This document shows, piece after piece, positions 46,328 to 57,660 of a stretch of DNA of 64,000 bases. The notes beneath the pieces are model-generated. The model was not told where the DNA came from and ran no database searches. It saw only the letters and a program-made list of their open reading frames with translations. Within the stretch, counting starts at the first letter, position 1. Every line of letters begins with the position of its first letter. The stretch covers positions 7,544,017 to 7,608,016 of the forward strand of contig NC_084677.1 of assembly GCF_028389875.1 (NCBI RefSeq), read 5' to 3'. A program made the translations under genes and the position numbers. The DNA is from Rhea pennata (lineage: Eukaryota > Chordata > Aves > Rheiformes > Rheidae).

Positions 46328-49300
46328 GTGAGGGGCGCGCGGCGTCGGCGGGCTGTCCCTGCCCCCCTTCCCCAGCGCTCGCGCTGCAGCTCTCGTTTCC
46401 CGTTACAGACTGTCCCGGGACCAGCAGCGCCCAGGCGGGCAGGGCCGCCGCCTGCCACGGATGCCCCAACCAGAGGCTCTGCGCGGCCGGCGCCGCCGCT
46501 GCCCCGGACCCGGGTGAGGGAGGCCCCGAGGCGCGGCGGGCGGGGCCGCGCGGGGGGCGGGGCGGGGCCGCGCGCGGGGGGCGGGGCGGGGCCGCGCGGG
46601 GGGCGGGGCGGGGCGGGGCCGCGCGGGGGGCGGGGCCGCGGCCGCGCGGTGCCCGCTGACGGCGGCGGGGCCGGTGCCGGTGTCGCCCGCAGCGGAGGCG
46701 GCGGAGCTGCGGGAGCGGCTGCGCGCCGTGAAGCACACCATCCTGGTGCTGTCCGGGAAGGGCGGCGTGGGCAAGAGCACCTTCAGCGCCCTCCTGGCAC
46801 ACGGGCTGGCCGCGGACGAGGCCAAGCAGGTGGGGCGGCGGCGGCGCGAGGCGGCGGCGGCTGCCGCTGCTGTCAGCGCGGCCGCGGGGAGCGGGCCGGG
46901 GCCGCGGCCGCGCCGCTCAGCCCGTGCCCCGTCTCGTTAAGCGCTTAAACTGCTTCCATTGCTAAGTGCATTTTATTGTCTTCGTTGAATGATCTGGTCT
47001 TTGCAAACAGCCCTATGCAAAGGCACTTCCAGTGGTCTCTCTTCTTGCAGGTTGCTCTGCTGGACATAGATATTTGTGGGCCGTCGATCCCTAAAATGAT
47101 GGGTCTGGAAGGAGAACAGGTATATTTCTGTAGCTTTTACAGCGGTGACTTAGTACAAAAGTTCTATTTATTTTCAGGATCACTAGTTCTGCAGACTACC
47201 AAGTGAGCAGCTAGTGGTAGGCTAGTATGTTATAAAACTATTTAAAAAATGCTATTTAAAACTCTTACACAGGTTTCACTCTGTAGTTTTCTGTTCAACT
47301 GTTCTGATAGAGCCAGCAGTATTGCATGTATAGCATAGATCTTCATCAGTTTTGACTTGCATTGTTCATGTGTTATGTAATTTCTGTATTTATTTCTGAT
47401 TTTATTTCACATATTGCTTCAATATTCAGGTTCATCAGAGTGGTTCTGGATGGTCTCCAGTGGTGAGTCAATTTAACTGTTGCAAAAAGTAGTTTATGGG
47501 TTGGAGACTGTTTGTAAGGGGAGGGTGGGGGGTGTCATTTTTTTTAATCCAGTGACACAAATGTCCAAATTCTATGAAATCTGTCTACAGGCCATATAAA
47601 TCAGAGTTTTAAATTATTTTTGTTGGTAATAATAATGCTGTATTTCCAATATAGTTTTATCATTGTAAATATATTCTCTTTTGTATTGCTTCTTTACTAT
47701 ACCATGTTAATATGGGCAATAAATACTGGTTATTTGATTTCATTACTTTTGGTTGTCATGCAAGCGGTGCGGTATGTTACCCTTTCAATGCCAGACAGGA
47801 AGATAGCATCTTAAACACAATTAGGCAAAAGAAAAATTTGTTACCCTTCAGAAAACATGAGGAAAATGTCAGGTGCTTTTGCTGTTAGCGGGATACATGG
47901 TAAAGGTAATCTGTCTTTTTTTATAAAAAAAAAAAAAGAGAGAGACAGACAGACCTGATGCTGGGAGGGAAGACTGTTTTTAGCCTTGTGTTGCCTCCAA
48001 TGATTCCACAAGCCACTGCGAATCTTACCACAAATAATTCTTTGTCATTCCATGAATATAGTTAGATGAGTTATTTTGTCACATGCTCCAGCGTACCAGA
48101 GTAAGCATATGAAGTCCCAAGTGGTGATGGGGTATTAGTTTCTCTTCTCTTTTTTTTTTTTTTAATTGCCCTCAGCTATTAGATAACTGACAAGTCCAAT
48201 CTTCTGTTAACAAGATGACTGTCTTTAGATTACTAAGTGTTGCACAGGAACCTGTGTAGCCTTTAATTTCCTTTGATAAAGGGGAAGAATAAGGCTATGT
48301 GCCTTAATTTTCCAAATGTCATTTTTTTTACTCCCCTACTGAAATTACTCTTTCAGTGAAAACTATTTGTTTAGAATTGATTTTTTAATGTTCTACTACT
48401 TCTCTGTTAGTATGTTGAAGAAAACTTGGGTGTTATGTCAGTGGGGTTCCTGCTCAGTAGTCCTGATGATGCTGTCATCTGGAGAGGACCAAAAAAAAAT
48501 GGTATATATCTAATCTTTTCATCAATAATTGATCTGCTTTAAAGACGAAATATCAGCTGAGTTTAATTAATAATGTAAACCTCATATAGTAAGCAGTAGG
48601 AAAAACTGGAAAAGTAGTCCAGTTATACCAGAGGTTAATGCTTTAGCTTTGCAGTTTGCAGAACCTTTTAATTTCATCAAATGCATATGTTCAACTAGAG
48701 AAAATAAGGGCTTCAGCCACTCCAAAACTGTGGTAACAAAGACTGATTTTAGTTCTGAAAAAGGAATAAAGCACTTTTTTTAAGTCCCACTTCATATTGT
48801 TTTTTCCACTTTTAAAACAGTAATCTGTGGGAACAGAAGATACCTAATTGTTGAAGCAACTGTAAAATGTTTTACTGCAGAGTAAAAGCAGAGGAAAAAT
48901 GGAATAAAATGTGCTTAAATTTAGTCAAATTGCACTAATAACTGAAAATTTTCTTCTTAGAGAACACATTTCATTTACCAGACTAAATTAAAATAAAAAG
49001 TTCAGAAATCCAGGTATGCATATGCTTTATTTTTTATTAGTGCAATTTGCACTTAAAGTGGGAGTTTTTGGTGATACTCGTCCTGTGTTCAGCACTATAT
49101 AATTCTGTAAACAAAACTGTAGCTTCAAGCATTTTGTTTTCACACTGGACATAAAGGTAACTAATAAACTGTAACAATCTAGAAATAGTGGAATCAACTG
49201 TTGAATGGTGTTATGAGCTAGAATTTATTTCTAGTCATTTGTGTTGAATCTGCAATGGTAGTAAAATATTTTCCCTTCCCACACAAATTTGACAGAGCAG

Positions 49301-52300
49301 ATGTTTGAGTAAATAGTTACCATATTTTCATTATAGAACCACACACCAAGTTATAGAGTTGCTGGTTGCAGTCTAGCTCAAGATTCTCTTTCATTAGAGA
49401 ATGCTTTGTCAATATTCCTTCCAATCTTTTTGAATAGTAGACACAATAGGTCAAATACTGTATATTTTTTAAGACTTGACAAAATAAGTGTTTTTGTACT
49501 TAAATTGATAGTAGTCAGAAGAAACTGTACCTAGACTTTAAAATTTCAGGTGTGTGTGTGTCTGGGTGTGTCTGTGTGTGTGTATTTTTTCCTGTTTTAT
49601 ATTCTTATGTTTTCTTTTAGGATTGATCAAGCAATTTCTTCGTGATGTGGACTGGGGTGAAATCGACTATCTTATTATAGATACACCTCCGGGTACATCA
49701 GATGAACATTTATCGATTGTGCAGTATCTCAGTGCAGCACACATAGACGGTGCTGTTATAATCACCACCCCTCAGGTAAGGGAATTTCATTTTCGTAGAC
49801 GTAAGCATCAAGGCAGTTAAAGCAAATCCTTGGTTTAGCATCTCTGACTTCAGAGAAATAACAGTACAGATTCTAAGTAAATTGACTAACTTGTTTTGTG
49901 CCTACAGATGGCTGGTTTACGTGTTAGCTGGATGTCTCAGTAGGGTAAAGGATCTAAGTGGGTCAGTTACAGCCTGCAAACCACTGAATGGTTCGCAGTC
50001 AAAAGTTGTCATGAAGTGAAATGAAGGAAATTTCACTTTCTCTTCAAGTTTACAGTTGGCATTACTGCAAATTTATTATTTAATCACAAATGTTTAAATG
50101 TTTAGAAGTTAGTAAAGCTTTGGATTTAACTGGTAAGAGGTACGCTGTTTGACAGCACATAAAATAGCTTGTTGCCTCAAGACTGTACAATAGTAGTCTC
50201 TTGCATAAATTGTTCAGACAGGAGACAGCTTCAGACTTGCAAATGGACAGTAGACAACTTTGTGTATTTTATGAAAAGTCAACCCCTGTGCAACTGAAAT
50301 TTAAAATTTGTCAAATTCAAGCATAAGATTTAATACTTGGTTTGGAAATGTGCAGGAGAGATGAAACTAGCAGAAGATGCTTAGTATTTCCAAGAACAGA
50401 TGAAAGAAAAAAATGTAAAGAAAGTGAAGTGGTAAGGGTAATACAAGATAGGTGATGAGCGAAGGAGGAGCAAACAGGGGAACTAAATGAGGTCAGGAAT
50501 GTATGAGAAAAATATGAGGGAATGGTAAGCTATTCCAAATATTAATTTGGAAAGAAATAGCAAATGTAAGCCTGATGGTTCTTGTCTCTCTCTGCTCTGT
50601 GGAGAATGCTAAGGGTTTTTCTGTGAACTGAGAATGTAGAAAGCTCCATTTAAAGATGCAAGATGAATGTAAGGGATAAAACATTAATATGGCTGAATCG
50701 CTACAAGAATTAAGTCAGATTTCAAAATAGACCCACATTCAGCAGAGGATTATAACTGTTTTTTTGTTCATTGCTAGTCATAATTTATTGGTGGAGTACC
50801 TAACAAGTTTGTTTTTCAAAATACAAAGATAGCAATAATTCATTATAAACTTTCTTTAAAATAGCTCTAAGAATGTATTTTAATAGGTTTTCCTTATGGA
50901 CTGTCAAAATAACACCATTTTCTCTTATTTATAGGAAGTATCACTTCAGGATGTTCGGAAGGAGATCAACTTCTGTCATAAAGTGAAACTGCCTATCATA
51001 GGCGTTGTTGAAAATATGAGTGGCTTTATATGTCCAAAGTGTAAGGTAAGGCAATTTGGATCTTGAAGAATTTTTTTTTTATCATGATGTTCTCTGTATA
51101 TAAAACATTGCTTCTAAAATGCCTTGTTCTCAAAATTGTTGTGTTTTGCTAACTCTGTTTTTTGTGTTGTCACAGAATGAATCTCAGATCTTTCCCCCAA
51201 CTACTGGAGGTGCAGAGAAGATGTGCCAGAACTTAAGTATTTCCCTCCTGGGTAAAGTGCCTTTAGATCCTCAAATAGGTAATGTTACTGTACTGCACTA
51301 TGTTTGAAACAAGTTGCACCTATTGTGCTCTTAGTTACAGTGCTCTTACTAATGTCATTACTGGAAAACCCTGACTCGGGCACTGATAAATTAGAATATT
51401 AACCATTTTCTCTTGGGTAAATATGCACTTTTACACAGAACATTCTTTTGAATTAAGTTACTGGACCTATGACGGAGCTTGGTGTGAAAAAAGTGGTAAT
51501 TTCCTTAAGCTGATACTTAATCTTGGCTCATCAGCTATATAATCATGTTCTAAGTACATCGTATCTTTTTGGTATGATCAGCTAAAAACACACAGAATAA
51601 AATTATACCACTGCTGGAATAACATCTTGGAAACATTAAGCTTTAAAACTAGCACTTTCACTTTACCAGGTTAGTTACTCGCACTGCCCAAATTCTCTTG
51701 TGGATAATGGGCTAGCTAGGGGGAAAAGAACCAAGCTATTACCAATTAATACTTTATTTAATGTTGTCAAGGAACAGATCAGTACTTTGGGAAAAAAATG
51801 GAAGTTTTTTGCTACGAGTAATTTCTTTGGAAAGCTAGCTCCAATTATATTACCAATGGAAGAAATTCTTAAGGAGTCTAGAAGCAAGTGTCTGTTTGGA
51901 ATGGTACAGCTGGGATAAAAGTAAAATCAAGAGGAGCTCATCTGTCTTGTTGCTTTGCTTTTATAAGGTTTTTCTTTGTCCTTCAAGGAAAAAGCTGTGA
52001 TAAAGGCCAGTCTTTCTTGTCGGAAGTACCTGAGTCTCCAGCTACATCATCTTACAAAAGTATCATTCAAAGTAAGTCTGTGTGAACTGTTCACTGTGTG
52101 AACAGATCCTCTCAGTTCCGAGTACTTACCGTCTACAACATGTGATGGTGCTAAACAGAATTATTTTATTCTGCCACTAATAATGCTGTGCACACTGCAG
52201 AACATGTGCATAGCAATTATGAAACTAACATATGGAACTACCATATTTACTTGGTTTTGGGAGTCAGTTATTGCTTAGTTTCAGTGTTTGGCTTAAATTA

Positions 52301-52682
52301 TCTATTTTTGGAAAAGATACGGGTATCTTTGCTTTCACAGAAGATTTCTAAGATTCTTGTGGAGGTCTATGGCGGGGAGTTCACTATAAATAAATACAAT
52401 TGACTAATTATTGCCCCTACTTCTGATAGTAATGACACAAAAAACATACAAAAAGTACCTAAGGAGCAGATGATATGCAGGTTTTAAAATGCAAACAGCT
52501 GGGAAATTTCTCAAACCATTCTGGCCACGATAAAGACCAAACTTGTGATACTTGTGCTGATAGGCAATAACCCATGATGTTTGACTGAAATACTGCTTTA
52601 TTTAATTTTGTTTTCCCCTGACTTTGCAGGGATTCAGGAATACTGTGATCTGCAGCATATTCAAGAAGAAAAGATTATCTAA
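46294..52682 (+). CDS. NUBP1: NUBP1 cytosolic Fe-S assembly ATPase, complete, 11 exons
   Basis: NUBP1 (Nbp35 family) pairs with NUBP2 as the scaffold on which [4Fe-4S] clusters are built in the cytosol and then passed to apo-proteins. Eleven exons join in phase to 975 bases, 324 codons plus TAA; human has 320 residues. The N-terminal cluster motif C-X13-C-X2-C-X5-C is intact (C13, C27, C30, C36). The P-loop GKGGVGKST (68-76) carries the MRP/MinD signature lysine. [11 protein letters not shown] (97-107), [10 protein letters not shown] (177-186) and the CPKC bridging motif (C241, C244) are all present. All splice sites are GT/AG. The only difference from mammals is a slightly longer, Gly/Ala-rich N terminus. 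Downstream it faces the TVP23A remnant tail to tail. Confidence 0.97.
46409..46513 (+). CDS. NUBP1: NUBP1 exon 2
   Basis: The 105 bases hold the whole N-terminal cysteine motif (C13, C27, C30, C36), with the conserved [10 protein letters not shown]. The acceptor is CCCGTTACAG and the donor is G|GTGAGG. The exon is very GC-rich, unlike the later exons. Confidence 0.93.
46514..46692 (+). repeat. NUBP1 intron 2: G-rich tandem repeat
   Basis: Most of this 179-base intron is a degenerate tandem repeat with a unit of 22-27 bases built around CCGCGCGGGGGGCGGGG; four or five units run from about 46,545 to 46,650. Runs of four to six G recur every few bases on the coding strand, so the nascent RNA and the DNA strand could both fold into G-quadruplexes. 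It also contains many GC-box sequences. Confidence 0.9.
46693..46829 (+). CDS. NUBP1: NUBP1 exon 3 (P-loop)
   Basis: The exon encodes residues 47-92, including [20 protein letters not shown], the deviant Walker A motif that binds ATP. The acceptor is GTCGCCCGCAG and the donor is CAG|GTGGGG. Confidence 0.95.
46830..47050. other. NUBP1 intron 3
   Basis: This 221-base intron starts in the CpG island and ends in AT-rich sequence with a TTCTTGCAG acceptor. I see nothing else in it. Confidence 0.8.
47051..47119 (+). CDS. NUBP1: NUBP1 exon 4
   Basis: The 23 codons read [18 protein letters not shown] and onward, covering the switch I region after the P-loop. Both exon ends are in phase 0. Confidence 0.96.
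47430..47462 (+). CDS. NUBP1: NUBP1 exon 5 (33-base exon)
   Basis: The eleven codons [11 protein letters not shown] join exons 4 and 6 in frame. The acceptor is AATATTCAG and the donor is GTG|GTGAGT. The exon is too short for ORF-based detection but matches the human protein exactly in place and content. Confidence 0.94.
47463..48410. other. NUBP1 intron 5
   Basis: This 0.95-kb AT-rich intron has A- and T-runs near 47,925-47,950 and 48,148-48,165. No exon or known element is visible. Confidence 0.8.
48411..48501 (+). CDS. NUBP1: NUBP1 exon 6
   Basis: The exon encodes [20 protein letters not shown] and then [10 protein letters not shown], plus one base. The acceptor is CTTCTCTGTTAG and the donor is G|GTATAT. 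It contains a run of nine A in the coding sequence. Confidence 0.96.
48502..49620. other. NUBP1 intron 6 with (TG)n-T tract at its 3' end
   Basis: This 1.1-kb AT-rich intron is otherwise plain. A TG-rich tract (49,550-49,583) followed by a run of six T sits 30-70 bases before the exon 7 acceptor. No exon is seen in the intron. Confidence 0.8.
49550..49583 (+). repeat. (GT)n microsatellite near NUBP1 exon 7 acceptor
   Basis: An imperfect GT repeat lies on the sense strand of NUBP1 and is followed directly by a T run. It occupies the expected branch-point zone of exon 7. Confidence 0.88.
49621..49775 (+). CDS. NUBP1: NUBP1 exon 7
   Basis: The 155 bases encode residues 157-208, including [20 protein letters not shown] and the [10 protein letters not shown] nucleotide-binding motif. 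The acceptor is TTTTCTTTTAG and the donor is CAG|GTAAGG. The length is not a multiple of three, so skipping would shift the frame. Confidence 0.97.
49776..50934. other. NUBP1 intron 7
   Basis: This 1.16-kb AT-rich intron has no exon, repeat or RNA gene that I can see. Confidence 0.8.
50935..51045 (+). CDS. NUBP1: NUBP1 exon 8 (CPXC motif)
   Basis: The 37 codons read [20 protein letters not shown] and onward, ending in [11 protein letters not shown]241 and C244 form the CPXC motif that binds the bridging cluster between NUBP1 and NUBP2. Confidence 0.97.
51046..51175. other. NUBP1 intron 8
   Basis: This short 130-base intron ends with the strong acceptor TTTTTTGTGTTGTCACAG. I see nothing else in it. 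Confidence 0.85.
51176..51278 (+). CDS. NUBP1: NUBP1 exon 9
   Basis: The exon encodes [20 protein letters not shown] and then [14 protein letters not shown], matching the C-terminal half of the ATPase fold. The donor is G|GTAATG. Confidence 0.96.
51279..51987. other. NUBP1 intron 9
   Basis: This 0.7-kb intron has no element I can identify. A 72-codon open frame at 51,700-51,918 is unsupported. Confidence 0.8.
51988..52071 (+). CDS. NUBP1: NUBP1 exon 10
   Basis: The exon encodes [20 protein letters not shown] and then SYKSIIQ. The acceptor is TTTGTCCTTCAAG and the donor is A|GTAAGT. It is close to the human CDKGQSFF...SPATLAYRSIIQR region. Confidence 0.95.
52072..52629. other. NUBP1 intron 10
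   Basis: This 0.56-kb AT-rich intron has no features. Confidence 0.8.
52630..52682 (+). CDS. NUBP1: NUBP1 terminal exon 11 (coding part)
   Basis: The exon encodes the last 16 residues, [16 protein letters not shown], and TAA. The acceptor is TGACTTTGCAG. The tail is similar to, but slightly different from, the human QSKEENLISS ending. Confidence 0.93.
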
Positions 52683-52693
52683 TCAATGAACGG

Positions 52694-52784
52694 AATAAAA
52701 ATGTAGTTCACATTAATTATAGAAATGTAAACTTATGTTTTGAACTAATAGAAAGAAAGTATCATTTTGTATATTGCAAATAAA
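52694..52784 (+). terminator. NUBP1 polyadenylation signals
   Basis: AATAAA occurs at 52,694-52,699, twelve bases after the stop, and again at 52,779-52,784. The second is followed by GT/T-rich sequence and is the more likely functional signal. Confidence 0.7.
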
Positions 52785-53109
52785 TTTGTAATATTAATGT
52801 CCTTGCCTTAGTTTTTCTGTAATACTTTTAAGATTCTTGTAGTTCTCAGGTGGTCAGAAAGCTTGCTGGAATGTTAAAAACTGAGCTTTTATCTGTGTTA
52901 AAGATGCACTCTGCGTCCAGTGTCATGGTAGTAATACTGAATATGAAGTTGGCTTCTGAAGATACATATATACAAGATTTTATTCAGGAATTTGAATATG
53001 AAATACATTTCACTGATACTGGGGCATTATATGTAATACGGCTAATTTACATGTATATATACTTAACTGAATCGCTAAATCAGTGGTAGGATTTTCTTCC
53101 TGAATTCTG

Positions 53110-53177
53110 CACTAACATTATGGATGTATCCATACAAAATTAGTAGTCTGAAGGGAGATCCCAGCTATCACAAGAGT
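53110..53177 (-). pseudogene. TVP23A: TVP23A remnant, last exon with frameshift
   Basis: After the acceptor TTTGTTTGTCCACAG the frame reads TLVIAGISLQTTN, matching the family. It then needs a one-base shift in TTTT (53,136-53,139) to continue as LYGYI. Unshifted, it runs into TAA six codons later. Beyond YGYI there is no clear similarity, so the C terminus is lost or very diverged. Confidence 0.78.
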
Positions 53178-53661
53178 CTGTGGACAAACAAAAGTTTAGC
53201 TAGGACAAATAAAATGCTATATATAAACTGAACATACATACGCACACACATATAAATGCCATAAGAATGGATTATTCCTTCAGCTATATATGAGAATTAC
53301 TGAGCAGTCCAGTCACAGTACTCATAAACACAAGTCCCTTTCTACAAAATAGCTCTCTTTTTATCTAAACAGTGATACAAATTTTTTCTCCAGTTAAGGT
53401 TATTCTGCATCATGAAAGAATTCATTACTGTCCTAAAATCATTCAAAAAGGCTATCTTCGACTCTATATCATTCCACTTACACTAAGCCTGATTTATATC
53501 TGAAAACTCATGTCTGGATATAGAGCAAGCCTACAGGCTTGTTTGCCAACAACTGACTTTATATACAATAAGATCCTGTAACTTGCAGATTTACAGAGAA
53601 TATCAGTAGATGTGAACAAATACATAGCATTAACTGGCCCTGGAAATATTTAGGTTATTTT

Positions 53662-53712
53662 ATTAGGTACTATTGGTAGTACCTAATTTAGTACCTATTT
53701 TATTAGGTACTA
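53662..53712. repeat. Alternating inverted repeat TAGGTACTA
   Basis: The nine-base word TAGGTACTA and its complement TAGTACCTA occur four times in the order forward, reverse, reverse, forward. The first pair extends to an 11-base perfect stem (53,662-53,672 with 53,677-53,687) around a TTGG loop. The second pair closes around a TTTTAT-type loop. Confidence 0.9.
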
Positions 53713-54200
53713 TAGGCTTAGCAGTAGACAAAATCCATTTATCCAACTAACTGACGAAACAATTTAAAAAATAAGATTTTTTTCTTAGTGTTTTTCATAG
53801 ATATGACAAAACTAGTCTCAGCAACACTACCCTGGAAGCTATCAAATTTTCCTCTGTGTAACCCTCACCTTTTACAGTCACTGTTAGTTGACAGTAAGAC
53901 CTGGAAGACCCTTCTCTTCAGAGCTAGCTTCAGAGCTCCCTTTGTCAAACAGCTCTCAGTCTAGCAAACAATCTCTGGTTTACAAAAAGAAAGGTAGACC
54001 TGTGGAGAAACTGGTTTAACTGGCAACTACCGTTTGTTTAACTATGTTGTTCTGGGCACTAAAAAGCAATCACAAATTTGCAATTGATTCTTAAATGTAT
54101 CTGAATTTCCTGTTTCATTTAGTAATAAAATGTAATCTTGGAGATTATGAGTTACATCACATGTGTGCAAGACACTTGCTTTTGATCTTTCCAAAATTTT

Positions 54201-54274
54201 TGAAGACATTGTACTTACAGGATTCTGATCTAGCTTTTGAAGACATTGTACTTACAGGATTCTGATCTAGCTTT
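54201..54274. repeat. Perfect 37-base tandem duplication
   Basis: Two identical 37-base copies (54,201-54,237 and 54,238-54,274) begin TGAAGACATTGTACTTACAG. The absence of differences suggests a recent duplication, or a collapsed or expanded assembly repeat. Confidence 0.93.
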
Positions 54275-54972
54275 TAAGCACAATAGGTAATTTGACAAAA
54301 TGAATAGCAATTATTCATTTGTTAGAATAGTTTACAAGGGAAAACATGAAGACTTCAGAGACAAAAAACACCTTAGTATAATGCAGTCTGTGATGTAAAT
54401 TTCCTCTTTTACTATTTGTAAATAAGTATAATGATTTTCTTTTCCTTCACAGAGTAAATAGTTTATAAATACAGTAGCTAGATAGTAATTATAACTGAAT
54501 TTAACAAGATTTTTAAGTACTGTAATACTGGTTCTTTCAAAAGGGAATGGTATCTAAAATCCTTATTTCTGTAGTAAGAGCAAATAGCATTAAATCCCAA
54601 GGAGATGTGAAAACCTGAAAACTAGCAGCGCTGATTTATTTTTTTGCCCTCTGTCAGGTGGTGTCCTTTGACTGAAATAAGGAAGTTGGGGAAAAGTAAG
54701 TAAGTTGTTACAGTTAAAAATGCAGCTGCAATTTTGCTGAAAGTTAAGATGTTCTACTTGAGTTAGATGAAAAAGTTGATATTTGATAACCTGGAAGAAG
54801 TGGGGCTAAAAATTATAAATTGATTCCGGACTGTTGGGTTTGACTGCAGAAAATTCTTTATGACTTGAAGCTATGAGTTGTTTCAATATTGGAGATTTTG
54901 TTGCAAAGATTGTTACAGAATTAACAAATCAGAGTTTCTTCTCTGCCTACCTCTACTGTCATCTGTTGTTCA

Positions 54973-55119
<147 letters not shown>

Positions 55120-57660
55120 CTAGAAAGAAAATTATTGAAGCTTGTAGTCAGAAAGACAAAATCAACGATAAATAACAGAAGGAATCAGCAGAGAAGGAAT
55201 GGACAAAATCATTTCTTCACCTAAATTTCACTTGGTGTGCACAGGTGCAGAATTCAATAATAGGAAAAATAGCTGATGCCAAGTTCTGTGCCTGCTGCAG
55301 AAAGAAGAGCAGAAGTGTTAAGAAAAATTCAGTCCTGTAACCAAACAGCTAGTGGCTAATGTGGAAATTGCAAGGCACATCTATTCCAAGAGCTAACAAG
55401 GAAACTTTAATGATCTCCATAGGATTTATCAGCTGGTTTCAACTCAGACAAAGAAATTCTCATACCAGTGCCCATTTCCATACCCTTCTCTAAAACTATA
55501 GTGTCTTCTCTTAATGTGAATCTTGTTTTGTATTGGTAGCTAGTACTTCAGTTTTGTTTATGAGGTCCATTGATACTCCATAATTTAAGAAACATGGTTT
55601 GAAAAATGCCTACTCTGTCACACTAGCACTGGACACCATGACAACTGCCAGCACGTCTTTGAAGGATGCATCGTTATGCGAGGTGCTCTATTTGTGCACT
55701 TCAGGAAAAGCAAAAGCCTCAAGGCAGGTTGCAAAAAGCCCTGGCTGATGATTTCTCCTGGTCAACACAACTAATGTGTCTTTATCTACAGTGAAAGGAT
55801 TATTGTTAGTTCCTAACGCTTCAGAGAAACTAAGGAAAGAGAATTATTCAGAAGGTTCTGATCTTTCCTAGATCAGAGATTTGTCCATCCATCCATCCCA
55901 TATTAGACAGACTATTGTATTCAACTTGTAAACATGCTTAAGTAACTCTATTTTGCCAAACAAGATCCATTAATTAAAAGCTCTTTAATTTTTTTCACAT
56001 ATCCCCTAAACCAGTGACTCTACAGAGATCCAGAGAATAGTAATGTGATTCTATGCCTTCATAGTTAGAGAAAAAAAATGTTCCCAGTGGGTTTACTCTC
56101 CTTTATCCAGAATTACAAATTACTCAGCAGTGACTTTGCATTAGTGATAAGTATTTAGAGGGGAAAAAATCAGTAAATCTGAAAACTCTGCACCTGAAAG
56201 ACCTAGTTAACTTGATGAGTGAGATTACAAAAGCCTGTAGCCGTTTTGAGGAAAGAGGGAGAGGAGAGTTATGGTGCTTGGAATGCAAAAGTAAGAATTA
56301 CTGTTCCTCCAGCAATCCTCAGAAGAAAATAGGATTTTTAGAGGAAGCTCTGTCACTGCAGCAGGAGACCAGGAATCAGCAACTTACTACTGGTGAGTGA
56401 TTTGGAAATTTTAAAGAGGTCTGAAAAGGCTGCCAGAGGATTGACAAGGAAAGTGAGGAACACTGGATATTGGAAATTAAGAGACTTGGCTCTTGCTGTG
56501 ATGGAGTATATATCATGGATAATCCATGACAAAAATGTAATCCATCCTAATTATATATTCTTTCTCATGATATTATGATTCTCATGTTAATCAAGCTACT
56601 ATTTTGCCAGAATTTCTGGAAAGCTTAAGTCCATACAGATAGGTTAGCTTTGGACTTCTAGGCTAGAAGTAACGAACTGCAATATATGAACTAGGCAATA
56701 CTCGTTATGGTAATTTTGAGATTGAGGTCACTTTGTGGGTAACATTGCTTTAGATGCTATGAAAGCTCTTGCTTAGTGTCTCAACAGGACTAAGAAACTC
56801 TGGAGGTCTTTTAGTTTCTTTACTTTCATGCAGACTGTCCTATGTTCTCCTTTTAGACATCGGTTAGGTTACAGGAAGAAACTACTTGTTACGCTCCTAA
56901 GAGCGCTTGGCTGCGCTCTACCTGCATGCGCTGTTCGTGCCTGGCGACCTTCTCGCTGCCCAGAGCCCCTGGGCTGCCAGAGGGCACTCCAGGCCTGCCC
57001 TTCGGAGCGTTTTCCGGTTGCCTCAGCACTAGGTTGTGTGTGCGGCTGGATCCGCATGAAACCCGCGTGGCGGGGAACAGCTCTTGCAGGGCTGTTTTGC
57101 CAAGCTCTTCCCGGAATACGCTCAGCAAACGAAAGCGAAAGGCACGATCTTATCTCCAGCTAGCAGCAGTGCCAGAGGCTGGCTCCAGGGTTCCTGGAGG
57201 AGTGCTCGCAGGGTGAGCACGCCCCACGATACAGATTCCGCTTGCCAGCATAATCCATGAGCAGGAATGAACGGAGTACTTCCTTTTTTTTTTTTTTTTA
57301 ACTAAATTTGAATTATTCGATCTTATTTTCAACACATCTTTTTTTTTCCTGGGGAGAGCACTGTGTTGGAATTAACTATGGGATGATGCTTTTGTCACAA
57401 GATGTTCTCCCTAGGAAATAAAATAGCAGAACTACAGAAGTGTCTTGTAACTGTAGTAACACACTCTTATTCTGTTGATAAAATGTTATCAGACATCTTT
57501 TGCACTAAAGAACTCCAGGATGTCACAAATCCTGTGTGCTTACAGTTCTTTTTTGTTTTGAATACTTTATCGTTCATAGCTGCTGAATAAAAGTAATGGT
57601 TAGAAAAGTGCTCTAGAGCTCACTTACTTTGAGTATCAGGTTGACCCTGTGCCTACTTAC
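55120..57660. other. TVP23A remnant intron
   Basis: This intron is about 2.5 kb. The only unusual part is a GC- and CpG-richer patch at about 56,880-57,220 in otherwise AT-rich sequence, followed by T runs at 57,284 and 57,337. No exon is recognised. Confidence 0.75.
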
